Shown: positions 22,089 through 32,289, numbered from the stretch's first letter. The stretch is DNA of 53,824 nt from Massiliimalia sp050943535 (GCA_050943535.1 JBMNPJ010000014.1:1-53824), one strand, 5' to 3'. Made by a program: numbers and translations. Notes: generated by a model not told the origin, from the sequence alone.

Positions 22089-23618
22089 TCAGTTCAGATC
22101 CCACTTGGAAACGTATAATTTACTTTCTCCTTTTGACTGGAAGGAAATCATTTCTGCGGACATAGGGGTGTATACCGCAAAACTCATGACCTGCTCGCCG
22201 CCGTTTACAAAAATTTCTGCGGAATATTTGTCCAGCAAAATCCGCAGTTTCAGGTGACCATCTGGTTCAGAAACGCAAATGGTACGGCGGTTGATTCTTT
22301 CAGGGTTTGCGCAAATCTGCAGGCTGTTTAAATCGCTGCCGCCTAAACTGCGGTCATAGGTCAAGGTATTGTCCTTACGGCAGTAAGTCAGGCGGGTTTC
22401 ATAGCCCATCCCTTTGGCAAAACACAAGGTAATGCATTCAGAATCTAAAAGTTCCCAGTCCAGTTCCAGGTCAATTACTCGGCCGGATACTTCCGGAAGA
22501 ACAACTGGTTCTTCGCCCAAGAACATGCTGCGTTCCACTTTGTTTTTTCGCAGGGAATTTACTTCCCAGACAGGTTGCTGAATCAATTTTCCATTCCGGA
22601 TAGACAATTCCCGGGGGATGGTCATGCTGCCGGCAAATCCTTTTTCTGCATGGTGAATGTTTTTGCACCAGTTTTGCAGCCATCCAATTAAAATCCGGCG
22701 TCCGTCAGGAGTGCTGGTAGTCTGAGGAGCATAAAAGTCCAGTCCTGCGTCCAGTTCCTGCAGAGGAGCTGCGTCATAGCGTAAAGTTTGAGGATCAAAA
22801 TCACCTATAGTATAGGCTGTGAAAACGTCTCCTTCAAATTGGTGATGAATGGTGTCTTTTTCCACTCCCATAGGGGAACAGATCAGTACATGTTTATCCC
22901 GGATCGGGAAAAAGTCTGGACATTCCCACATGAAGCCCATGTGATTTTGAGAATGCAAAACACCTTTATAGTCCCAGTGAATCAGGTCTTGAGACTGGTA
23001 CAGCAAAATACAGCCTTGCTGATCTTTAGAACATCCTGCTACAAAATAAAAATAATCTCCGTCTTTCCAAATTTTGGGATCACGGAAGTCTGTAGGAGTC
23101 ATTCCTTCAGGAAGAGAATCGCTGGATACTACAGGATTGTGTTCGTATTTTAATACTTTGGTTCCGTCGCCAAAAGCAAGACTCTGGCTTTCGGTGCGGC
23201 AGTTGCCGTTTTCCGGTTCGTAATGAGAGGTATATAAAATAACCTGCAGGCCATCCTGTTCTATGGCAGAACCGGAGAAACAGCCGGTTTCATAAGGTGC
23301 ATCCGGCGCCATGACCGCAGGGAGATATTCCCAGTGAAGCAAATCTTTGGAAACCGCATGTCCCCAGTGCATGGGACCCCATACGGTCTCATAGGGATAA
23401 TATTGATAAAACAAGTGATATTTTCCATCATAAAAACAAAATCCGTTAGGATCGTTCATCCATCCTGTTCGTGGGGTCAAGTGGAAAAAAGGACGGTTTG
23501 CGTCAATTTCATTTTGGTGAGTTTGTTCATAGTTTTGAGCTTTTTCCAGGGATTCGCTGGAATGCATTCCAGACAGTTTTTCCCGGATTTCCTGCAAACA
23601 TAAATCGGAAGTCAGCAT
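22089..23618 (-). CDS. Glycoside hydrolase family 32 (sucrose-6-phosphate hydrolase/invertase-like)
   Basis: About 509 residues from ATG 23618 (GGAG 11 bp upstream); ATG 23627 is also possible but only 2 bp from the ribosome site. GH32 motifs in order: GWMNDPNG (catalytic Asp nucleophile), FRDPK and WECPDFF (acid/base Glu), followed by a beta-sandwich C-terminus. There is no signal peptide, so the enzyme is probably cytoplasmic, acting on sucrose-6-phosphate or an imported fructoside. Divergent from the GH38 gene. Confidence 0.9.
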   Translation of the reverse strand: MLTSDLCLQEIREKLSGMHSSESLEKAQNYEQTHQNEIDANRPFFHLTPRTGWMNDPNGFCFYDGKYHLFYQYYPYETVWGPMHWGHAVSKDLLHWEYLPAVMAPDAPYETGCFSGSAIEQDGLQVILYTSHYEPENGNCRTESQSLAFGDGTKVLKYEHNPVVSSDSLPEGMTPTDFRDPKIWKDGDYFYFVAGCSKDQQGCILLYQSQDLIHWDYKGVLHSQNHMGFMWECPDFFPIRDKHVLICSPMGVEKDTIHHQFEGDVFTAYTIGDFDPQTLRYDAAPLQELDAGLDFYAPQTTSTPDGRRILIGWLQNWCKNIHHAEKGFAGSMTIPRELSIRNGKLIQQPVWEVNSLRKNKVERSMFLGEEPVVLPEVSGRVIDLELDWELLDSECITLCFAKGMGYETRLTYCRKDNTLTYDRSLGGSDLNSLQICANPERINRRTICVSEPDGHLKLRILLDKYSAEIFVNGGEQVMSFAVYTPMSAEMISFQSKGESKLYVSKWDLN

Positions 23619-24015
23619 CCTATTCATGTCTCCTTTCGCTTGAGTGAAGTTGAGTGTTGTTAAGTGAAGCAGAAGGGGAATCAGCATCCAATGAAATTTC
23701 CTTCATACTGTATTTGGCGCAATGTGGTATTCCTGTTTTATAAATATTGGAACGAAAACAGACAAAAAAATTCCGTTTCCGACATTGCAATATCTTTCAT
23801 ATTAACATAAAAGTAATTATTATGTCAATTGCTAAATAATAAAGAAGAGGGAAAACAAAGCCTGTTTTATCGGGTGTTTCCTGATGTTTTGCGGTAAAGT
23901 TTGCAGATTGATAAGCTATTCTGCATAAAAACAATTGATATTTTGAAAAAAATCAGATATAATGCAAAAGATGTAGCCCGAAGTGCTAAATACAAGAAGG
24001 AAGGGAAAACAGGTT
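23619..24015. other. Divergent promoter region of the two glycosidases
   Basis: Minus-strand promoter for GH32: TTGACA (TGTCAA 23823-23828), 17 bp, TTAATA (TATTAA 23800-23805). Plus-strand promoter for GH38: TTGATA 23935-23940, 17 bp, TATAAT 23958-23963. I see no clear repressor palindrome. No ORF with a ribosome site. Confidence 0.65.
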
Positions 24016-26709
24016 ATGAAAAATCAGCCGCTTCAGAAAATTTATTATCTTGCCAGTACCCACTGGGATAGGGAATGGTATCGCCCGTTTCAGGGCTTCC
24101 GATATCGTCTGGTGAAAGTGACCAAAGAGATTTTGGATACACTGGATCAAATGCCGGAATTTGAGACCTTTGTGTTTGATGGGCAAACTGTAGTGTTGGA
24201 GGATTTTACCCAGATTGAACCCAAACGGGCAGATCAGCTCAAGCGGCTGATTTCTTCTAATCGGCTGAAAGTGGGCCCTTGGTATGTGATGCCGGATGAG
24301 TTTTTGGTGTCAGGGGAAAGCTTGGTGCGCAATTTAATGATGGGACACAGACTGGCAAAGGACTATGGTGCTGATCAGCCCATGAAGTACGGCTATTTGT
24401 GTGATGTGTTTGGTCATGTGGCTCAGATGCCGCAAATTTTAAATCAATTTGGTATTCAGGGCGCTTTGGTAGGGCGGGGAACCAATCTGCACACCACGCC
24501 TGCACATTTTTTATGGGAAGCACCGGATGGAAGTCAATGTATTACCTTTAAGGTTCCGGAAGAATGCGGATATGGTACCTTTTGGTTTGACGTGTGGTAT
24601 CCTTATAGTCAGGATCAGGACGACCAAGCGCTGGTACAGCGGGCATGCGAATATATTACACGGGAGCAGGCAAGAAGTGATCTTCCCTTTGTTTTGCTCA
24701 TGGATGGAATGGATCATGAAAGAATTCATCCCAAAGCGCCTTGGCTGGCAAAACAACTGGAAAAACAGTATGGCTGTCCGGTTGTATTCCGCTCACCGGA
24801 AGAGATGGCGGCAGAATTGTCCCAGTGCCAGTCAGAAATGCCGGTCAAACGGGGAGAACTGAATGAAACAGACCGGCGCTGTGTAGAACACAATATGCTG
24901 ATCACCTATACATTGTCCAGCCGGTATGATTTGAAAAAGGAAAATGATCAGTGTCAGTCACTGTTGGAACATTGGATCGAACCGATTTATGCAGCGGCCA
25001 AGTTGAGCGGATTCCCATTCCCTGACGGCTATAAGCAACAGATGTACCGTTATCTGATCTCCTGCCATGCCCATGACTCTATTTGCGGATGTTCTATTGA
25101 CGGGGTTCATCAGGATATGCACTATCGGTTCCGGCAGGTGAAATCCATTGGACAGGAACTGATCTGGGATGCTGTGCAGCAGTTTCGGGGTGGAGTTTGT
25201 CCTGATGAAACTTCTGAAGAATACCAGCTGCGGATTATGAATCCTCTGCCGTTCGAACGCCGGGAAGTAATACAGGCAAAGATTGATTTTCAGCCGGGAT
25301 ATAGGCACACCTATTGTGAACAGGCAAAAGCTGAGTGGAAAAATGCTTTCCGCCTGCTGGATGAAGCGGGGAATGAGATTTCTTACGTGATTACCGATCT
25401 TCATAAAAATCAATTTGTCAATGTGCCGGGAGAATCCTACCGCCAGCAGAGGGATGGATATACCATCGCTTTTTCTGCTGTACTGCCTCCCTGTAAAACT
25501 GCACAGTACCGAGTGGTTCCCTGCGACCGCCCAGTGCGGTGTCTGCGGCATTTATCACAGGGAATCGGCCAGGCGGAAAGTGAAACCATGCGCCTTTGGA
25601 TTGCGTCTAATGGCAGCGTAACCTTGACCGATAAGCTGACCGGACGGGTTTATGAAAATCTCCTTACCTATGTAGATGACGCTGATATTGGAGACGGATG
25701 GTTTTACGGAAAGCCCATTGGAGACCGGGCTGTGTCCAGTCAGGGATTTCCCAGCAGTATTGAACTGCTGTACGATCATCAGGATGTATGCTGTTTTCAG
25801 ATTGTTACCTGGATGCGGCTGCCAGTATCTTCAAATCACTGTTCTGACCATTGGGGGCGCAGCCAACAAACAGAAGAACTTCCGATTGCATCAAAAATTA
25901 CATTCTATCGTGAAAAGCGCTATGTGGATGTAACAGTTTCTGTGGACAACCATATTCAGGATCATCGTCTGAAGGTTATGCTCCCTACCGGAATTCCAGG
26001 GGGAACCTATCAGGCAGACCAGGCTTTTTGTTTTGTAACTAGAAAGACTGGAATTGATGACAGTACCCATGATTGGAAAGAATGCGAAAAATATGAAAAA
26101 TCCTTTGAACATATTGTGCTCAAACGGGATGAAAATCAAAACGGGATTGCCTTTTTAAGCAGTTATGGCCTGCATGAATGCGCCGCTTTGGACGATCCTC
26201 AGGGAACACTGGCGGTTACCTTGTTCCGCTGTTTTGACACTACTTTTTTGACTAACGGAGAACCGGACGGACAGCTTCAAGGAAAATTGGAGTTTTCTTA
26301 TCGAATTCAGCTACTGTCTGCAGAAGACAGTCTGGCGGATCTTCAAAGGAGCGCAGAAGCGCTTCGGGCAGGAATTGTCTGCGATTCTATGCCGGTGGCA
26401 CCGGGAACACCATTTGCGTCATGGGATTCTCTGCTGGTTCATACAGGAAAGGACACTGCAGTATCCATGATAAAACTGCCGGAAGCAGAGGAAGAGGATG
26501 CTTTAATTGTGCGTGTGGTCAACTACAGTGAACATTCTGCTCCGGCACGGCTGGAATTTTGCAGACCCATCGAGCAGGCATGGGAAGTTACCCTTGAGGA
26601 ACAGGCGCTCACACAGATTCCGTTTGAGGGTAATGGACTGATTACCCAGCTGCGTCCATGGCAGATTAAGACTGTGAAGGTAACATTAAAAGAACGATCA
26701 CAGGAATAA
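24016..26709 (+). CDS. Glycoside hydrolase family 38 alpha-mannosidase
   Basis: 897 residues from ATG 24016. The N-terminal catalytic domain has the GH38 metal site STHWDREWY (His and Asp ligands), the nucleophile region YLCDVFGHVAQMPQIL, and HDSICGCSIDGVHQDMHYR. Central and C-terminal mannosidase domains follow. There is no signal peptide. It is cytoplasmic and probably hydrolyses an imported alpha-mannoside or phosphorylated mannosyl sugar. Its divergent GH32 neighbour suggests a carbohydrate-utilisation locus, but no transporter is adjacent. Confidence 0.92.
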   Translation: MKNQPLQKIYYLASTHWDREWYRPFQGFRYRLVKVTKEILDTLDQMPEFETFVFDGQTVVLEDFTQIEPKRADQLKRLISSNRLKVGPWYVMPDEFLVSGESLVRNLMMGHRLAKDYGADQPMKYGYLCDVFGHVAQMPQILNQFGIQGALVGRGTNLHTTPAHFLWEAPDGSQCITFKVPEECGYGTFWFDVWYPYSQDQDDQALVQRACEYITREQARSDLPFVLLMDGMDHERIHPKAPWLAKQLEKQYGCPVVFRSPEEMAAELSQCQSEMPVKRGELNETDRRCVEHNMLITYTLSSRYDLKKENDQCQSLLEHWIEPIYAAAKLSGFPFPDGYKQQMYRYLISCHAHDSICGCSIDGVHQDMHYRFRQVKSIGQELIWDAVQQFRGGVCPDETSEEYQLRIMNPLPFERREVIQAKIDFQPGYRHTYCEQAKAEWKNAFRLLDEAGNEISYVITDLHKNQFVNVPGESYRQQRDGYTIAFSAVLPPCKTAQYRVVPCDRPVRCLRHLSQGIGQAESETMRLWIASNGSVTLTDKLTGRVYENLLTYVDDADIGDGWFYGKPIGDRAVSSQGFPSSIELLYDHQDVCCFQIVTWMRLPVSSNHCSDHWGRSQQTEELPIASKITFYREKRYVDVTVSVDNHIQDHRLKVMLPTGIPGGTYQADQAFCFVTRKTGIDDSTHDWKECEKYEKSFEHIVLKRDENQNGIAFLSSYGLHECAALDDPQGTLAVTLFRCFDTTFLTNGEPDGQLQGKLEFSYRIQLLSAEDSLADLQRSAEALRAGIVCDSMPVAPGTPFASWDSLLVHTGKDTAVSMIKLPEAEEEDALIVRVVNYSEHSAPARLEFCRPIEQAWEVTLEEQALTQIPFEGNGLITQLRPWQIKTVKVTLKERSQE

Positions 26710-26750
26710 ATGTCAGTATGATGATGGATTTGTGATAAAACAGAAAAAGA

Positions 26751-26788
26751 AAAAGTGCTGCCAAACTGATTGTTGGCAGCACTTTTTG
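26751..26788. terminator. Bidirectional terminator between the GH38 and queT genes
   Basis: AAAAGTGCTGCCAA / TTGGCAGCACTTTT stem with A/T runs on both sides; the genes converge here. Confidence 0.85.
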
Positions 26789-26814
26789 TCGCCGCAGTCC
26801 CCTCCTTCAGCAGG

Positions 26815-27363
26815 TTAGGAACAGCGGAATATTTTTCGGTAAAATTGATTCTTGGAAAGAACCATCATAAATGGAACGCCTAAAACATAACACACCACGG
26901 CTTCTCCTACAGCAACGCTGATGGCGTTTGCCAGAAAAGCCGGAACAAAGGATGCGCCCTGGTTAAACAGCAGGGTAAGTTCCACGCCCACAATGATCAT
27001 GTTAAAGATGACCGGCGGCAAAGGAGCCAGCGCAAACCGAACTCCCGGACGGGAAAACTTTTGTCCGATCCAATAGGTGCACAGAGCGGCTAAAAGGGTG
27101 GCACAGGTGCCTACAATGGAATCTAAATATCCGGTGGGGTTCATTCCTAAAAGCGCCCCCAAAAGGTTTGCCAAAAAGCAGCCCAGGGTCAGCCCGGGAA
27201 CCGCCAAAGGGGTAAACAGGGGAAGTACGGTCAACAGTTCGCTGATGCGAAATTGTACCACACTAAAGGAAATGGGAGCCAGCACCAGAGTCAGGGTGGC
27301 GTAAATGGCGGCAATCATAGCAATCTGCGCCATTTGCATGGTGTTTTTACCGTTGTTTTTCAT
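26815..27363 (-). CDS. queT: QueT-family preQ1/queuosine-precursor transporter
   Basis: 182 residues with five or six transmembrane segments. Landmarks: IAMIAAIYATLTLVLAPISF, VVQFRISELLTVLPLFTPLA and GLTLGCFLANLLGALLGMNP, the QueT (PF06177-type) signature. AAGGAT lies 6 bp before the ATG. It is an ECF-type substrate-specific component for queuosine precursors. A preQ1 riboswitch immediately upstream supports the substrate. Confidence 0.88.
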   Translation of the reverse strand: MKNNGKNTMQMAQIAMIAAIYATLTLVLAPISFSVVQFRISELLTVLPLFTPLAVPGLTLGCFLANLLGALLGMNPTGYLDSIVGTCATLLAALCTYWIGQKFSRPGVRFALAPLPPVIFNMIIVGVELTLLFNQGASFVPAFLANAISVAVGEAVVCYVLGVPFMMVLSKNQFYRKIFRCS

Positions 27364-27382
27364 TTGTAAAGATCCTTCTTTC

Positions 27383-27417
27383 GTAGTTTTCTTTTAAGTC
27401 AGGAGGTTGCGACTGAC
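27383..27417 (-). promoter_or_regulatory. preQ1-I riboswitch upstream of queT
   Basis: Minus strand: GTCAG - TCGCAACCTC - CTGAC - TTAAAAGAAAACTA, that is, a 5-bp P1 stem, the preQ1-binding loop and the A-rich tail ending in ACTA that forms the pseudoknot. This matches the preQ1-I architecture. The downstream sequence goes into the queT ribosome site about 12 bp later, so control is probably translational. The promoter is TGGACA-17-TATAAT upstream (minus strand). Confidence 0.8.
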
Positions 27418-27703
27418 TGGCGCTTGTAAAACGCCGGGAGTTATTATATCACAGGGAAAAAAGAATGTCCAGATATTTTCTGTGCTTTTTCAGAGAATCC
27501 TTTCTAAATCATGAGAAAATTAAAACGGAAATGTAAAAAAAGCCATACTTTTCAGAAAAAAGCTTGCAAGGATGTCCGTTCCGTTATATACTATATAAGA
27601 TAGTAGTTAGGATGCGGACAGCATGTCTTCCGCATTGTGATGAATCAGAAAAATCCTTGCCGACCAAACTGGATCGGCTGTAAATAACTTCTGAGGTGAA
27701 AAA
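27418..27703. other. Divergent upstream region of queT and secA
   Basis: Contains the queT promoter (-10 at about 27443-27448 on the minus strand). For secA, TTATATACTATATAAG near 27582-27597 is AT-rich and could hold the -10, but I could not fix a -35. No further gene is seen. Confidence 0.4.
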
Positions 27704-30472
27704 ATGGGACTTTTTGAAAAAATCTTCGGCACCTATTCTGCCCGGGAACTGAAAAAAATCACCCCGATTGTGGACAGTGTGCTGGCGCTGGAATCTAAAT
27801 ATGAAAAAATGTCTGATGCAGAACTGAAAAATCAGACAAATGTTTTGAAACAGCGCTTAAATAACGCAGAAACATTGGACGATATTCTGCCCGATGCGTT
27901 TGCGGTTTGCCGTGAAGCGGCGTGGCGTGTACTGGGAATGAAGCATTTCCCTGTACAGATTATTGGGGGTATTGTACTTCACCAGGGCCGTATCGCTGAA
28001 ATGAGAACCGGGGAAGGTAAAACACTGGTAGCAACTCTGCCGGCATATTTGAACGCTCTTTCCGGAAAAGGTGTGCATATTGTTACTGTCAATGACTACC
28101 TGGCAAAACGTGACTCTGAATGGATGGGAAAAGTACACCGCTTTTTGGGGCTGACCGTAGGTCTTGTAATTCATGATATGGATCAGGGGGATAAAAAAGC
28201 TGCTTATGAAGCGGATATCACCTATGGTACCAACAACGAATTTGGGTTTGACTATCTGCGGGACAACATGGTAATTTACAAGGAACAAAAAGTACAGCGT
28301 CCTTTTAACTTTGCCGTTGTGGACGAAGTGGACTCTATCCTGATCGACGAAGCCCGTACTCCTTTGATTATTTCCGGACAGGGGGATGAATCCACTGATT
28401 TGTATCAGCGTGCAGATGACTTTGCAAAACACCTGACCGCTTACCGAGTAATCGAAGTGGACAATAAGGAAGAACAGGACGATATTGACGCAGATTATAT
28501 TGTAGACGAAAAAGGGAAAACAGCGACTCTGACTCCAAAAGGTGTTCGTCGTGCCGAAGCATATTTCCATGTAGATAACCTGATGGACGGGGAAAACATC
28601 ACCCTCCAGCACCACATTAACCAGGCAATTAAAGCCCATGGTGTCATGAAACGTGACGTGGACTATGTGGTAAAAGACGGAGAGGTTTTGATTGTAGACG
28701 AATTTACCGGACGACTGATGATCGGACGTCGGTACAATGAAGGTCTGCATCAGGCAATTGAAGCAAAAGAAGGGGTTACTGTTGCCAGAGAGTCCAAGAC
28801 TTTGGCGACCATTACTTTCCAGAACTATTTCCGTTTGTATCAGAAACTGTCTGGTATGACCGGTACTGGTGCTACAGAAGAAGACGAATTCCGTGAAATC
28901 TATAATCTGGACGTTATTGAAATTCCTACCAATAAACCGGTACAGAGAATTGACTATGACGATGTCATTTACAAGACGGAAAACGGCAAATTCAATGCAG
29001 TCATTGAACAGATTGTGGAATGTCATGAAAAAGGACAGCCGGTGTTGGTTGGTACCGTTACCATTGATAAATCTGAAAAACTCAGCAGTATGCTCAAACG
29101 CCGTGGAATCCGCCACAACGTGCTGAATGCAAAATACCATGAACAGGAAGCACGCATTGTAGCACAGGCAGGGAAGTTCGGCGCAGTTACCATCGCTACC
29201 AACATGGCAGGCCGTGGTACCGACATTATGCTGGGCGGTAACGCAGAATTTATGGCGCAGGATTACATGAGAAAACAGGGATATCCGCCGGAACTGATTG
29301 CAGAAGCCAATGCATTTGGGGATACAGATGACCAGGAAATTCTGGCAGCCCGTAAAGTGTTCCATGATGCGGAAAACCGGTTTAAACAGGAAATTAAAGG
29401 TGCGGCAGAAAAAGTTCGTGAAGCAGGCGGTTTGTTCATTATCGGTACAGAACGCCATGAATCCCGACGGATCGACAACCAGCTGCGCGGACGTGCAGGC
29501 CGTCAGGGTGACCCGGGTGCCAGCCGGTTCTTTATCTCCCTGGAAGACGATTTGATGCGTCTGTTCGGCGGAGAACGGGTTCAGAATCTGATGGATGCTC
29601 TGAAGATCGATGAAGATCAGCCGATTGAAACCAGAATGCTCACCAATACCATTGAAGGGGCACAGAAAAAGGTAGAAGCTAAAAACTTTAATATCCGTAA
29701 AAACGTACTCCAGTTTGACGATGTTATGAACCGTCAGCGTGAGATTATTTACGAGCAGCGTGATATGGTGCTGGACGGCAAAGACGTACACAGCTATATC
29801 ATGGATATGCTGCGGGATATGCTGACCGAAACCGTTGCCCATTATCTGCCGGAACGCTCTATTCACGACGACTGGAATATTGAAGGTCTGCGGGATTATT
29901 ATCTGGGATTTTTAACCACCGAAGACGATTTCCACTATAATGTCAACGAACTGGCTGAAATCAACGCCAAAGATATTGTGGAAATTCTGTATCAGCGCGG
30001 TGTAGAAAAATACGCAGAACGGGAAGCCATGATCGGTTCTGACCGGATGCGGGAACTGGAACGTGTCATTCTGCTGAAAGTGGTAGACCGTTACTGGATG
30101 GAACACATCGACAATATGGATGAACTGAAGAAAGGGATCTATCTGCGTTCTTACGGACAGAAGAATCCGGTTGTGGAATACAAGATGGAAGGCTTTGAGA
30201 TGTTCGACGAAATGGTTGCTGCCATTCGGGAAGACACCATTAAGATGCTCATGACCTTTAAGATTGAAATCAATGATCAGATCCGCCGTGAGCAGGTAGC
30301 AAGACCAACCGCCGCTCACCACGGAGATGAAGAGGTGGAAAAAAGAAAAGTCCGCCAGCCGATTCACAGACCTAAAATCGGTCGAAACGACCAGTGTCCG
30401 TGCGGAAGCGGAAAGAAATATAAAAACTGCTGCGGTGCCAGCGAAGAGGTAACTCCAAGAGGAGAAGAATAA
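27704..30472 (+). CDS. secA: Protein translocase ATPase SecA
   Basis: 922 residues, full length. Walker A-like MRTGEGKTLVATLP (100-113), VNDYLAKRDSEWM, the DEAD-type motif VVDEVDSILIDEARTPLI, NMAGRGTDIMLGG and RGRAGRQGDPG of the second motor domain. The C-terminus carries the SEC-C zinc motif GRNDQCPCGSGKKYKNCCG, which binds SecB or ribosomes. It pushes preproteins through SecYEG at the membrane. GAGGTG precedes the ATG. It appears monocistronic or weakly linked to the dehydrogenase gene (102 bp later). Confidence 0.98.
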   Translation: MGLFEKIFGTYSARELKKITPIVDSVLALESKYEKMSDAELKNQTNVLKQRLNNAETLDDILPDAFAVCREAAWRVLGMKHFPVQIIGGIVLHQGRIAEMRTGEGKTLVATLPAYLNALSGKGVHIVTVNDYLAKRDSEWMGKVHRFLGLTVGLVIHDMDQGDKKAAYEADITYGTNNEFGFDYLRDNMVIYKEQKVQRPFNFAVVDEVDSILIDEARTPLIISGQGDESTDLYQRADDFAKHLTAYRVIEVDNKEEQDDIDADYIVDEKGKTATLTPKGVRRAEAYFHVDNLMDGENITLQHHINQAIKAHGVMKRDVDYVVKDGEVLIVDEFTGRLMIGRRYNEGLHQAIEAKEGVTVARESKTLATITFQNYFRLYQKLSGMTGTGATEEDEFREIYNLDVIEIPTNKPVQRIDYDDVIYKTENGKFNAVIEQIVECHEKGQPVLVGTVTIDKSEKLSSMLKRRGIRHNVLNAKYHEQEARIVAQAGKFGAVTIATNMAGRGTDIMLGGNAEFMAQDYMRKQGYPPELIAEANAFGDTDDQEILAARKVFHDAENRFKQEIKGAAEKVREAGGLFIIGTERHESRRIDNQLRGRAGRQGDPGASRFFISLEDDLMRLFGGERVQNLMDALKIDEDQPIETRMLTNTIEGAQKKVEAKNFNIRKNVLQFDDVMNRQREIIYEQRDMVLDGKDVHSYIMDMLRDMLTETVAHYLPERSIHDDWNIEGLRDYYLGFLTTEDDFHYNVNELAEINAKDIVEILYQRGVEKYAEREAMIGSDRMRELERVILLKVVDRYWMEHIDNMDELKKGIYLRSYGQKNPVVEYKMEGFEMFDEMVAAIREDTIKMLMTFKIEINDQIRREQVARPTAAHHGDEEVEKRKVRQPIHRPKIGRNDQCPCGSGKKYKNCCGASEEVTPRGEE

Positions 30473-30504
30473 CCTTTTTCGCAGCGCTGAGACTGGAAAA
30501 GGAG

Positions 30505-30542
30505 CAAGGGGTTTGCTGCCGCTTTTTGGCAGCAGCCCCTTG
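30505..30542 (+). terminator. Hairpin between secA and the dehydrogenase
   Basis: CAAGGGG-TTT-GCTGCC / GGCAGC-AG-CCCCTTG. No good T-run follows, so it may attenuate rather than end transcription. Confidence 0.45.
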
Positions 30543-30574
30543 GTTTGGTCATTGCTGGAAGGAGTAGATCACAA

Positions 30575-31684
30575 ATGTTGGATTTGTCTTATTATATGCC
30601 CACTCGGATTTTTTACGGGGAAGGGTGTGTTGCAGCACACAAAGAATACTTTGCTGCCCTGGGCAAACGCTGTTTGATTGTCACCGGAAAACACAGTGCA
30701 AAGGCAAGCGGTGCCCTGGACGATGTGACAAAAGCTTTGGATGACGAGGGAATTACCTATGAAATTTTTGATCAAATTCCTCAGAATCCGCTGCTTTCTG
30801 TGTGCAAGGCCGGCGGAGATGCTGCTCGGCAGATGGGCGCAGAGTTTATTGTGGGAATTGGCGGAGGTTCCCCTTTGGATGCCAGCAAAGCGGTGAGTGT
30901 GTTCGCTTCCAATGAAATGGCGCCGGAACAGATTTTTGACGGGAATTATTCCAATGCTCCCTTGCCGCTGATTTTGGTAGGAACCACTGCCGGAACAGGA
31001 AGCGAAGTAACCCCTTATGCGGTGCTGAGCGTGGATACACAGGGAGAAACCGTTCCCAGAAAGCGGTCTGTACGGGGATTGTTTGCCAATGCCTGTTTTT
31101 GTGATTATCGGTATACCATGACCTTGGATTATGGGTTTACTATTGCTACGGCTTTGGATGCCCTGAGCCATTGCATTGAAGGGTATTTTTCCAAAAAGGC
31201 CAATACCATTTCTGATGAGTTTGCCAAAAAAGGCGCCAAACTGATTGTGGACGTGTTCCAGGATTTGTCTGGTGACGGCACCTTTACCAGAAAACAGCGT
31301 GAAAAACTGTACGCTGCATCTATTTACGGCGGACTGACCATTACCCAGACAGGCACCTGCTACTGCCATGCCATGGGGTATTTTCTGACAGAAGATTACC
31401 ATATCCCTCATGGAATTGCCTGTGCGGTTTACCTCCCTTCTTATTTACAGCGGGGATGCGAAGTGGATGCCCAGAAAGCGGATGCTTTGCTGTTTGAACT
31501 GGAAGAACCGGTCAGCTCTTTGTGCAGTATGATTGAAAATGTGGCGGATTTTAAACCGCTTCATCTGACACAGGATGAAAAGAATGCTCTGTGTGAACGT
31601 TGGACCGCAGTCAATAAATTTGCCACCAGCCCTGGCGAATTTACAGTTGACGATGCAATGGATTTAGTAGAAGATTTGTTTTAA
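30575..31684 (+). CDS. Iron-containing alcohol dehydrogenase
   Basis: 369 residues from ATG 30575 (GGAAGGAG upstream). NAD-binding GIGGGSPLDASKAV, GTTAGTGSEVTPYA and metal ligands in LDALSHCIEGYF and CHAMGYF...YHIPHG give the group III (Fe-type) dehydrogenase pattern. The likely substrate is a short-chain alcohol or aldehyde; it may also be a butanol dehydrogenase-like or lactaldehyde reductase-like enzyme. The substrate cannot be read from sequence. Confidence 0.9.
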   Translation: MLDLSYYMPTRIFYGEGCVAAHKEYFAALGKRCLIVTGKHSAKASGALDDVTKALDDEGITYEIFDQIPQNPLLSVCKAGGDAARQMGAEFIVGIGGGSPLDASKAVSVFASNEMAPEQIFDGNYSNAPLPLILVGTTAGTGSEVTPYAVLSVDTQGETVPRKRSVRGLFANACFCDYRYTMTLDYGFTIATALDALSHCIEGYFSKKANTISDEFAKKGAKLIVDVFQDLSGDGTFTRKQREKLYAASIYGGLTITQTGTCYCHAMGYFLTEDYHIPHGIACAVYLPSYLQRGCEVDAQKADALLFELEEPVSSLCSMIENVADFKPLHLTQDEKNALCERWTAVNKFATSPGEFTVDDAMDLVEDLF

Positions 31685-31717
31685 CAGCCAAAAACGGTTT
31701 GGCTGAAAGGAGTTACT

Positions 31718-32254
31718 GTGAGTATGAATATTTGGCATGATATCAGCCCAAAACGGATTACACCAACCGACTTTGTATGTGTGGTAGAAATTTCTAAAGG
31801 AAGCAAGAAAAAATATGAACTGGATAAAGAAACCGGACTGATTATTCTGGATAGAATTTTGTACACCTCTACCCACTATCCGGCAAACTACGGTTTTATT
31901 CCTCGTACATACGGCGATGACCGTGACCCATTGGATGTGCTTTTGCTGTGTTCTGAACCATTGGAACCGCTGACCCTGGTGCGTTGTTTCCCAATAGGTG
32001 TGATTTCCATGATTGATAACGGACGGCATGACGAAAAAATTATCGCCATTCCTTTTAATGACCCAACCTATAACCACTATACCAATATCAATCAGCTGCC
32101 TAGCCATATTTTTGATGAGATGAGCCACTTCTTCTCTGTTTACAAAGCGCTGGAAGGAAAAGAAACTGACGTAAACGAAGTGGCAGGACCAGAAGAAGCA
32201 GTACGGATTATTGGAGAAGCAATTGATAATTACGTAGAAAACTTCTGTAAATAA
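31718..32254 (+). CDS. ppa: Inorganic pyrophosphatase, family I
   Basis: 178 residues. GTG 31718 (AAGGAG five bases upstream) or ATG 31724. Landmarks: VVEISKGSKKKYELDKETG, HYPANYGFIPRTYGDDRDPLDVLLL (metal-binding Asp cluster) and EMSHFFSVYKALEGKE. It hydrolyses pyrophosphate to phosphate in the cytosol. Confidence 0.95.
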   Translation: MSMNIWHDISPKRITPTDFVCVVEISKGSKKKYELDKETGLIILDRILYTSTHYPANYGFIPRTYGDDRDPLDVLLLCSEPLEPLTLVRCFPIGVISMIDNGRHDEKIIAIPFNDPTYNHYTNINQLPSHIFDEMSHFFSVYKALEGKETDVNEVAGPEEAVRIIGEAIDNYVENFCK

Positions 32255-32289
32255 TAAAAACGGATTTTCCGTGCTCCACCGCTAGGGGA

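Noticed and set aside
23700..23800. Sugar-repressor (LacI-type) palindrome between the GH32 and GH38 genes
   Set aside because: GGAACGAAAAC and TTCCGTTTCC are only loosely related by inversion; the match is too weak to claim.
27857..29866. Long antisense open frame (about 669 codons) opposite secA
   Set aside because: It overlaps a full-length, confidently identified SecA gene, has no ribosome site or family features and reflects codon composition.
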